From positions 1-8,460 of the forward strand of contig DAOUPY010000042.1 of the NCBI GenBank assembly GCA_030625925.1: a DNA stretch of 8,460 nucleotides. Reading direction: 5' to 3'. Under the pieces are notes generated by a model. The model saw only the letters and a program-made list of their open reading frames with translations. It ran no database searches and had not been told where the DNA came from. Source of the stretch: Fusobacteriaceae bacterium (GTDB taxonomy: Bacteria > Fusobacteriota > Fusobacteriia > Fusobacteriales > Fusobacteriaceae). A program made the translations under genes and the position numbers. Below, one piece after another: positions 1 through 5,498 of the stretch; positions within the stretch are counted from its first letter, which is position 1; each line of letters begins with the position of its first letter.

Positions 1-712
1 CTTTTGAATCAAATATGGCTCCTACAACTCCTGGTTTCCTATGATTAAGCAGACTCATAGCATTGTATAGGTGGGTTGCCCAGGTTATCCCATAAGGTTT
101 CTTTTCCATTACCTCCTCGTAATCAGCATTGGTGTGACCCAAAGCTACTTTTACTCCGCCTTTTGCCAAAGTTTCGATATGCTCAGCTTTTGCATTTTCA
201 GGTGCCAGAGTAAGGATAGTTGTTTTTGACTTAGATATTTTTTTTATCATCTCATCTGATAAGGTCCTTATCAAATCTTCCCTATGAGTTCCTTTTTTAT
301 CTGCCGATATATACGGTCCCTCTATATGAAGTCCCAATACTCCTAAGCTTTCTAAATCTTCTATCTCCTCCATTACTTGAAGGGCCCTCTCTATCTTATG
401 GTCTGTACAGGTGATAAGTGTAGGAGTGTATGATGTACATCCATACTTTATATTAGTTTCATTCATTATTTCAAATGTTTTAACTGACAGATTATCGTTC
501 ACCAAAACCCCTCCACAGCCATTAAGCTGTAGATCTATAAATGCTGGTGCTACAAGATTACCATTTAGGTCTTTTTTTTCTATATTTGGATATAATCTGT
601 CTAAATCTTCCGATTTTACAATCTCTTTTATTTTTTTCTCATCTATAATAATTACCCTATTAAAGATAGTTTTTTCCCCAGTAAATATTCTGCCATTTAC
701 TAATGCGTACAT
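1..712 (-). CDS. nagA: N-acetylglucosamine-6-phosphate deacetylase, N-terminal 237 codons (runs off the left edge)
   Basis: Catalyses GlcNAc-6-phosphate + water to glucosamine-6-phosphate + acetate in the cytoplasm, the step before NagB. Translating the complement gives 237 residues with no internal stop. Amidohydrolase-fold NagA signatures are in order: MYALVNGRIFTG at the N-terminus, FIDLQLNGCGG at 59-68, GLHIEGPY at 127-134 with the metal-binding glutamate E131, GHTNA at 192-196 with H193, and THLYNAM at 213-219 with H214. These correspond to the E. coli metal and substrate residues from memory. About 145 residues are missing beyond base 1 compared with the roughly 380-residue family. The start at 712 is chosen because GGAG at 722-725 lies 9 nt upstream; an in-frame ATG at 721 directly abuts that site and lacks homology. 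The conserved PGFID motif reads PAFID here. It lies 107 bp downstream of nagB on the same strand, so co-transcription is likely. Confidence 0.95.
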   Translation of the reverse strand, partial: MYALVNGRIFTGEKTIFNRVIIIDEKKIKEIVKSEDLDRLYPNIEKKDLNGNLVAPAFIDLQLNGCGGVLVNDNLSVKTFEIMNETNIKYGCTSYTPTLITCTDHKIERALQVMEEIEDLESLGVLGLHIEGPYISADKKGTHREDLIRTLSDEMIKKISKSKTTILTLAPENAKAEHIETLAKGGVKVALGHTNADYEEVMEKKPYGITWATHLYNAMSLLNHRKPGVVGAIFDSK

Positions 713-735
713 ATATTTCATCTCCTTTTTAAAAA

Positions 736-811
736 TTGACACAGATCTTATAGATTTTAGAAATACTTTCCCATTATAATTATATTTTCTTCTCTGTGTT
801 ATCTGTGTCAA
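736..811. repeat. ACACAGA-type inverted repeat element in the nagB-nagA gap
   Basis: Two perfect 11-bp arms, TTGACACAGAT at 736-746 and ATCTGTGTCAA at 801-811, enclose 54 bp. A further copy of the core, TCTGTGT at 793-799, sits 9 nt from the one at 802-808, so the right end holds a tandem pair and the left end one inverted copy. In the nagBA transcript the arms could pair across a 54-nt loop, between the nagB stop and the nagA ribosome site. There is no T-tract, so it does not look like a terminator. The layout resembles dispersed CACAGAT-type intergenic repeats seen in various bacterial genomes; that link is from memory. It may be a small non-coding repeat or an intercistronic RNA structure. 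Confidence 0.6.
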
Positions 812-819
812 AAATAACC

Positions 820-1647
820 TTATCTCTCTCTCTTGTATAGATCTGCAATTAATTTTTCTGAATCTAAGTTTGCACTTTCAATCTCTTTAAAATATCTATA
901 GGTTCCTACTTTTAATTCTACTGCAGCCTCCTCATCCGATACTATAATACCTTTTTCATGCATTTGAAGAGCTGAGATTGTCCACATATGATTGATTCCT
1001 TCTTCTACAGCCTGACGCAGTGCTCTAGCTTTGTGATGCCCATTTACCATGATCAACACTTCTTTAGCATCTAATATAGTCCCAACTCCCACAGTCAGTG
1101 ACAGCTTTGGCACTTTTTTTACATCTCCATCAAAGAATCTTGAGTTAGCTATGATGGTATCAGCAGTTAATTCTTTATCTCTTGTTCTAGAAGTAAGTGA
1201 TGATCCCGGCTCATTAAATGCAATATGACCATCTGGACCAATCCCGCCTAGGAAGAGATCTACTCCACCTACAGATTTCATCTTTTCTTCAAACCTTATA
1301 CATTCAGCTTTATAATCTACAGCCATTCCATCTAAAATATTGATGTTCTCTTCCTTTATATCTATATGATTGAAAAAATTCTCATACATAAAGTAATGGT
1401 AGCTCTGTGGATGATCCCTATCCAAACCTACATATTCATCCATATTAAATGTTATTATATTTTCAAAACTGATTATTCCATCTAAATTAAATTGAATAAG
1501 CCTTTTATACATCCCTAAAGGTGTCGATCCTGTAGGTAATCCCAATACAAACGGTTTTTTTGAAGTAGGCTTTGCCTCCAATATTTTGTTTGCTATATAA
1601 CATGCTGCCCAGTCACCAATATTTTTTTCAGTAATTATAACTCTCAT
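820..1647 (-). CDS. nagB: Glucosamine-6-phosphate deaminase
   Basis: Converts glucosamine-6-phosphate to fructose-6-phosphate and ammonia, feeding amino-sugar carbon into glycolysis. The 275-residue product matches the NagB family along its length (E. coli protein is 266). Visible motifs: GLPTGSTP at 36-43 (phosphate loop), NMDEY at 68-72 with catalytic D70, and [14 protein letters not shown] at 134-147 with D139, H141 and E146, matching E. coli D72, D141, H143 and E148 with a constant offset of two. The residues that form the GlcNAc-6-P allosteric site in E. coli (S151, R158, K160, Y254) are present as S149, R156, K158 and Y252, so activation by GlcNAc-6-P is plausible. Start at 1647 is supported by GGAGG 8 nt upstream and by homology; an upstream in-frame ATG at 1683 falls just upstream of the predicted transcript start. 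First gene of the nagB-nagA operon, divergent from nagE. Confidence 0.97.
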   Translation of the reverse strand: MRVIITEKNIGDWAACYIANKILEAKPTSKKPFVLGLPTGSTPLGMYKRLIQFNLDGIISFENIITFNMDEYVGLDRDHPQSYHYFMYENFFNHIDIKEENINILDGMAVDYKAECIRFEEKMKSVGGVDLFLGGIGPDGHIAFNEPGSSLTSRTRDKELTADTIIANSRFFDGDVKKVPKLSLTVGVGTILDAKEVLIMVNGHHKARALRQAVEEGINHMWTISALQMHEKGIIVSDEEAAVELKVGTYRYFKEIESANLDSEKLIADLYKRER

Positions 1648-1683
1648 AATTCTTCCCTCCGAATTTATATTTTTATTTATCAA

Positions 1684-1712
1684 ATTATAGTTTTATTTTT
1701 TACCATTGTCAA
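1684..1712 (-). promoter_or_regulatory. Consensus sigma-70-type promoter of nagBA
   Basis: On the minus strand TTGACA (1712-1707), a 17-nt spacer and TATAAT (1689-1684) form an exact consensus core promoter. Transcription would start near 1677, giving a leader of about 30 nt before the nagB ATG at 1647. A promoter this strong usually needs repression to be regulated. I could not identify a convincing NagC- or NagR-type operator, although the flanks hold several TTTATTT/AAATAAA runs. Confidence 0.8.
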
Positions 1713-1758
1713 TATTTTTGAATAAAAAACACACTATTTATTTTAAAGTTGAATTTTT

Positions 1759-1787
1759 TTTACAAAAAACTTGATTTTTGATATACT
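1759..1787 (+). promoter_or_regulatory. Probable nagE promoter with extended -10
   Basis: TTTACA (1759-1764), a 17-nt spacer and TATACT (1782-1787), with TGA directly before the -10 element (extended -10, TGn). A start near 1794 is expected, about 195 nt before the nagE ATG. A second, weaker reading (TTGATT at 1771-1776, 18 nt, TATTAT at 1795-1800) overlaps it. The distance to the nagBA -35 box is under 50 bp, so one regulator bound between them could control both directions. Confidence 0.65.
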
Positions 1788-1793
1788 TATATT

Positions 1794-1988
1794 GTATTAT
1801 ATTTTTAGAGAGTGTTATTTAATAATATATACTGTATTCTATTACATCATCTTTTATATTTTTTTTAAAAAATAAATCAAGAAAATCTTCAGTAGGATAT
1901 TTAGACACTATGAGGTATCTTAATCTTAAGGAATAAATTTTAAATCATATAAAAATTGTATAATTATTTAATTTTAAGGAGGAAAAAT
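1794..1988 (+). other. Long AT-rich untranslated leader of nagE
   Basis: About 195 nt lie between the predicted start of transcription and the nagE ATG. I see no coding frame, no terminator hairpin with T-tract and no recognisable PTS antiterminator target. It contains a 13-nt near-duplicate, TTAATCTTAAGGA at 1920-1932 and TTAATTTTAAGGA at 1968-1980; the second is the functional ribosome site of nagE, and the first has no start codon after it. A weak GGATA/TATCT pairing lies around 1895-1920. Confidence 0.4.
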
Positions 1989-3425
1989 ATGTTTAAGTAT
2001 TTACAAAAAATTGGTAAAGCATTAATGGTTCCTGTAGCTGTACTTCCAGCAGCAGCAATATTAATGGGTATTGGATATTGGATCGACCCTACTGGATGGG
2101 GAGCAAACAGTCAAGTAGCTGCACTTTTAATCACAGCTGGTAATTCGCTTATAGGTAGTATGGGAATTTTATTTGCTGTAGGTGTCGCTTTTGGAATGTC
2201 TAAGGACCAGAATGGATCTGCTGCATTAACCGGTTTGGTTGGGTTTTTAGTTTTAACTACATTACTCAGTCCTGGAGCTGTAGCTGCACTACAAAAAATA
2301 GACATTGCCGATGTTCCTGTTGCTTTTGGTAAGATCAACAACGGTAATCAATTTATTGGTATCTTAGTCGGAGTTATTTCATCGTCATTATATAACAAAT
2401 TTAGTAAGGTCGAGCTGCACAAGGCATTATCTTTCTTCTCAGGAAAAAGATTAGTTCCAATATTAACAGCTGCTATTATGATCCCAGTTGCATTTTTATT
2501 GATGTTTATTTGGCCGGTAGTATATGGTGGATTGGTTTCTTTTGGAACCGCTGTTTCTTCAATGGGACCTGTTGGTGCCGGAATCTACGGGTTCTTCAAT
2601 AGATTATTAATCCCAGTTGGATTACATCATGCTTTAAATTCTGTATTCTGGTTTGATGTAGCAGGGATCAATGACCTTGGAAACTTCTGGGCTGGAACAG
2701 GAACTAAAGGGATTACAGGTATGTATATGGGTGGATTCTTCCCTATCATGATGTTTGGATTAGTAGGAGCCGCTGCTGCTTTTATTAAAACTGCAAAACC
2801 TGAAAATAAAAGTAAAGTTGCTTCTATAATGATGGCTGCTGGATTCGCAACATTCTTTACTGGGGTTACTGAACCTATTGAATTTGCATTTATGTTCCTG
2901 GCTCCTGGTTTATATTTAATACACGCACTTCTCACTGGTGTTTCTCTATTCATTGCAGCTAGTATGCACTGGGTCGCTGGATTTGGATTTTCAGCTGGGT
3001 TAGTTGACTTTATCCTATCTTCAAGATTGCCATTAGCTAATATGCCGTATATGTTAATAATTCAAGGGCTGGTATTTATGGCTATCTACTATTTTGTATT
3101 TACATTCGCTATTGTAAAATGGAATTTGAAAACTCCTGGTAGAGAAGATGAAGAAGAAGATACTGAAGAATTCGAAGCTCCTACAACTCATACTGAAACA
3201 GCTAAGTTAATCTTAGAATATGTCGGTGGAATAGAGAATCTCCTGGAAACAGATAGTTGTGCTACCAGACTCAGATTGGAAGTTAAAGATCAAAACTTAG
3301 TTCAAGATGCTAAGATTAAGAAGATCACTTCTGGAATATTAAAACCAGGAAAAACATCTGTTCAAATTATTATTGGACCACATGTGGAATTTGTAGCTAC
3401 TGAATTAAAAAAATTAACTAAATAA
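1989..3425 (+). CDS. nagE: PTS N-acetylglucosamine transporter, EIICB
   Basis: Membrane permease of the phosphotransferase system that imports and phosphorylates a sugar, most likely GlcNAc to GlcNAc-6-phosphate. Of 478 residues, about 1-380 form the hydrophobic IIC domain of the glucose/GlcNAc family: MVPVAVLPAAAILMGIGYW near the N-terminus, GLHHALNSVFWFD at 211-223 and TGVTEPIEFAF at 291-301. An acidic linker (GREDEEEDTEEFE, about 384-396) leads to the IIB domain (about 403-476) with the phospho-accepting cysteine C424 in DSCATRLRLEV. No IIA domain follows, unlike the roughly 650-residue E. coli NagE, so phosphate must come from a separate IIA(Glc)-type protein. The ATG at 1989 has AAGGAGG about 6 nt upstream; an in-frame ATG at 1956 lacks a site and homology. 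Substrate is inferred from IIC motifs and the divergent nagBA; a glucose permease is the alternative. Confidence 0.92.
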   Translation: MFKYLQKIGKALMVPVAVLPAAAILMGIGYWIDPTGWGANSQVAALLITAGNSLIGSMGILFAVGVAFGMSKDQNGSAALTGLVGFLVLTTLLSPGAVAALQKIDIADVPVAFGKINNGNQFIGILVGVISSSLYNKFSKVELHKALSFFSGKRLVPILTAAIMIPVAFLLMFIWPVVYGGLVSFGTAVSSMGPVGAGIYGFFNRLLIPVGLHHALNSVFWFDVAGINDLGNFWAGTGTKGITGMYMGGFFPIMMFGLVGAAAAFIKTAKPENKSKVASIMMAAGFATFFTGVTEPIEFAFMFLAPGLYLIHALLTGVSLFIAASMHWVAGFGFSAGLVDFILSSRLPLANMPYMLIIQGLVFMAIYYFVFTFAIVKWNLKTPGREDEEEDTEEFEAPTTHTETAKLILEYVGGIENLLETDSCATRLRLEVKDQNLVQDAKIKKITSGILKPGKTSVQIIIGPHVEFVATELKKLTK

Positions 3426-3519
3426 AATATTTAATTCGATTTATGCAAATTTAATCTGGTTTTAAAGTTAAATATAAAAATCGTGGACAAAAAATTGAAA
3501 ATATCACAAACAAATTTAT

Positions 3520-3575
3520 TAAAATCAACCTTAAAAGGACACTCCTAATTGAGTGTCCTTTTAAGGTTGATTTTA
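3520..3575. terminator. Perfect 25-bp hairpin after nagE, probable terminator
   Basis: The arms 3520-3544 and 3551-3575 pair perfectly over 25 bp around a 6-nt loop (CTAATT). The inner part, AAAAGGACACTC / GAGTGTCCTTTT, looks like an ordinary intrinsic terminator whose T-run lies in the stem. The outer part continues with AAAATCAACCTT / AAGGTTGATTTT. It lies 94 nt after the nagE stop; the intervening 3426-3519 is AT-rich and shows nothing else. Because the flanks are A-rich on the left and T-rich on the right, action on rightward transcription is most likely. The stem is longer than most terminators. Confidence 0.75.
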
Positions 3576-3624
3576 TTGGGTTCATTTATGAATATTCAAA
3601 AATATGTATTTAGGTACTTTCATG

Positions 3625-3653
3625 TTGACGCTAATAAAAGAGATTCATAGAAA
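3625..3653 (+). promoter_or_regulatory. Candidate promoter of the diguanylate cyclase gene
   Basis: TTGACG (3625-3630) with a 17-nt spacer to TAGAAA (3648-3653). The -35 box is good and the -10 box weak. A better TATAAT at 3656-3661 has no -35 box at the right distance. No c-di-GMP riboswitch signature was recognised in the 3576-3749 interval. Confidence 0.3.
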
Positions 3654-3709
3654 AATATAATTATCTAATCTAGAAGTTAATTTATTTCATCGCTAGAAAA
3701 GGAAAAAAT

Positions 3710-3745
3710 ATGATTTTACAAATATACTTTATTAATGAGGAGTGA
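3710..3745 (+). CDS. Possible 11-residue leader ORF overlapping the cyclase ribosome site
   Basis: An ATG at 3710 with a GGA-type ribosome site 7 nt upstream (AAAAGGAAAAAAT) encodes MILQIYFINEE and stops with TGA at 3743-3745, 4 nt before the cyclase ATG at 3750. Its last codons, GAG GAG, are themselves the ribosome site of the cyclase gene, so translating it would cover and then release that site. This arrangement is seen directly; that it is translated or regulatory is inference, and chance is quite possible for so short a frame. Confidence 0.25.
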   Translation: MILQIYFINEE

Positions 3746-3749
3746 TAAA

Positions 3750-5354
3750 ATGAATATTAAAAGAAAAATTTTTACTTTAACTTTTTTTACAGCTATAATT
3801 CCAATATTAATTATTTCAACAATTACATTTTCTATATTTTCTAAGGAATTAAAGGAAGCAGAAAAACAAAAGATCAATTTACTTAATCAAACTATAGAAA
3901 AAGCTGTTCAAAGGGAAATCGATACTTCCGGTGAAATACTAAAATATCTGTCGGATATATATACTAACAAACATGTTGGTTTCAAGGATACAAAGGTTCA
4001 AGTTAATAATGAAATTAGACTTAAACGTATGCTCTACCGTATGAATAATATAGCTAAATTAGAAAAAACTGTAAAATTTATCGCCTTTGGTACATCGGAT
4101 AAAAAAATGATATTTGATAATCTAGCTCAAGAGCAGAACTTATCGGCTGATTATGATCCCACAACAAGACCGTGGTATGTTGGAGCGGTTAAGTCAAAAG
4201 GAATTTATCTGTCAGACGTTTTTATCCATACAGGGACAGGGAACCCAATAGTTACACTATCTAAAAAAGTTGTATTTAATGGGGAAATAGTCGGTGTATT
4301 AGCGGCAATGGTTGATCTATCTTATTTATCAGATGAAATATCGAAATATAAGATTAATGGTACCGGTTCTTTTTTTATAGTTGATAAAAATAACCATATT
4401 TTAATAGATGGAGGAGACAACGAGAAAAATTTCAGTTATATTTCTAAAATGGACTTATTTTCCAAAGATCATTTTGGAATTGTAAAAGATACTCCTTTGG
4501 GGACAAAATTTTATCATATGAAAAAAATCAAAGGATTAGATATCCTTCTAATTGGAAGTATCTATGAAAAAGATCTTAATAGTACTGTTCTAAAATTAAG
4601 ATCTTACACTATTGGCATTGTCTTATTGACTATAATCTTTATTCTTGTAGTTTTATCCATAATCAGCAGAAGTTTTGACAGGTCTTTAAACAGATTATCC
4701 TATATCATAGATAGTATCTCTAAAGGAAATTACAGTAAAAATATTGATAAATTAACTGAGATCATAGATGAAAAAAATGAATTGAATTTTATAAAAAAAG
4801 CCATAACAAAAATGAATTATGAAATTATTAAAAGGGAGAACGATCTGAAATATATCTCTGAAACTGATCCATTGACTAAATGTTATAACAGGAGAGCGGT
4901 TATAAATTTGATTGAAAAAGAAATTGACCAGTCAAAATTTTTTGATTTAAATTTCTCATTAATCATGTTTGATCTGGATAAATTTAAAAAGGTCAATGAC
5001 ACTTTCGGCCACTTATTTGGAGATATCGTTTTAAAAAACATTTCTAAGGTCATATTAGAAAATATAAAAACGACAGATGCCTTCGGAAGATACGGGGGAG
5101 AGGAATTTCTAATTTTATTGCCTAATACCAGATTATCTAAAGGAATAATTATTGCGGAAAGGTTGAGAAAAACTATAGAAAAGCTCACGTGGGAATATGA
5201 TATTGTAATAACTGTCAGTATGGGAGTTATCGAGAATTTAAAAAACGATAACTTAGATACCACCTTAGAAAAAGTTGATAATTTGCTGTATAAGGCCAAA
5301 AATAATGGAAGAAATAGGATAGAATATCAAAAAATTAATATTCAACCCGAATAG
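3750..5354 (+). CDS. Membrane diguanylate cyclase with dCache sensor and GGEEF domain
   Basis: Predicted to make cyclic di-GMP from two GTP in response to an external signal. The 534 residues hold a transmembrane helix at about 7-30, an extracytoplasmic dCache-type sensor at about 31-284 with the signature YDPTTRPWY (135-143), a second helix at about 285-307, a HAMP-like linker to about 360, and a GGDEF domain from about 369 (ETDPLTKCYNRRA) to 527. Catalytic features are intact: FDLDKFKKVNDTFGH at 407-421 with metal and guanine ligands D408, N416 and D417, and GGEEF at 449-453. The inhibitory I-site RxxD reads KTTD (440-443), so product inhibition may be weak. The start at 3750 has GAGGAG 7 nt upstream; an ATG at 3735 in frame has none. 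It stands alone between nagE and a convergent sulfur gene, so its regulatory target is not evident. Confidence 0.93.
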   Translation: MNIKRKIFTLTFFTAIIPILIISTITFSIFSKELKEAEKQKINLLNQTIEKAVQREIDTSGEILKYLSDIYTNKHVGFKDTKVQVNNEIRLKRMLYRMNNIAKLEKTVKFIAFGTSDKKMIFDNLAQEQNLSADYDPTTRPWYVGAVKSKGIYLSDVFIHTGTGNPIVTLSKKVVFNGEIVGVLAAMVDLSYLSDEISKYKINGTGSFFIVDKNNHILIDGGDNEKNFSYISKMDLFSKDHFGIVKDTPLGTKFYHMKKIKGLDILLIGSIYEKDLNSTVLKLRSYTIGIVLLTIIFILVVLSIISRSFDRSLNRLSYIIDSISKGNYSKNIDKLTEIIDEKNELNFIKKAITKMNYEIIKRENDLKYISETDPLTKCYNRRAVINLIEKEIDQSKFFDLNFSLIMFDLDKFKKVNDTFGHLFGDIVLKNISKVILENIKTTDAFGRYGGEEFLILLPNTRLSKGIIIAERLRKTIEKLTWEYDIVITVSMGVIENLKNDNLDTTLEKVDNLLYKAKNNGRNRIEYQKINIQPE

Positions 5355-5448
5355 TGATGACGGTTCCTATAATTACGATACTGCAATATTAGAAAAAACA
5401 AACCCAGAAACCGGAGATAAAACTCATCTTTATTCAGATCCAAAATAA
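5323..5448 (+). pseudogene. Coding-like C-terminal gene remnant after the cyclase
   Basis: In a different frame from the cyclase, and overlapping its last codons, an open stretch of 41 codons runs from the stop at 5320-5322 to TAA at 5446-5448 without a start codon or ribosome site. The part after the cyclase stop (5356 on) reads like real protein, including DDGSYNYDTAILEK and NPETGDKTHLYSDPK, with balanced polar residues and a natural end. I do not recognise the family. It may be the tail of a lost gene joined here by a deletion; a chance frame is the alternative. Confidence 0.3.
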
Positions 5449-5466
5449 TGACTAGCATTAAATACA

Positions 5467-5492
5467 AAGAGAGCTCCTACTGGAGCTCTCTT
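5467..5492. terminator. Bidirectional terminator between convergent genes
   Basis: AAGAGAGCTCC (5467-5477) pairs perfectly over 11 bp with GGAGCTCTCTT (5482-5492) around the loop TACT. The stem is GC-rich near the loop, with TTATATATTT to the right and A/T-rich sequence to the left. It sits between the stop of the cyclase (plus strand) and the stop of the sulfur reductase (minus strand, 7 nt away), so it can serve both. Confidence 0.8.
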
Positions 5493-5498
5493 ATATAT

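Noticed and set aside
411..779. Open frame of 122 codons on the plus strand
   Set aside because: It lies antisense to the N-terminal part of nagA, has no ribosome site and no recognisable protein; it is a shadow of the nagA codons.
1648..1683. Upstream in-frame ATG at 1683 extending nagB by 12 residues
   Set aside because: It lies directly against the promoter -10 box and upstream of the predicted transcript start, has no ribosome site, and the extension is absent from the family.
1959..1964. TATAAT close to the nagE start as a promoter -10 box
   Set aside because: No -35 box at 16-18 nt upstream, and transcription would start inside the ribosome site.
1956..1988. Upstream in-frame ATG at 1956 extending nagE by 11 residues
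   Set aside because: No ribosome site, and the extension is outside the family alignment; the ATG at 1989 has a strong AAGGAGG.
2111..2953. Two minus-strand open frames inside nagE (2111-2341 and 2627-2953)
   Set aside because: Antisense to conserved IIC membrane segments; no ribosome sites and no homology visible.
3576..3749. c-di-GMP riboswitch upstream of the cyclase
   Set aside because: No conserved GEMM core or tetraloop-receptor pattern could be seen; the stretch is plain AT-rich sequence with a candidate promoter and mini-ORF.
4883..5299. Open frame of 138 codons on the minus strand
   Set aside because: Antisense to the GGDEF domain; low-complexity Ser/Phe/Ile-rich translation and no start signals.
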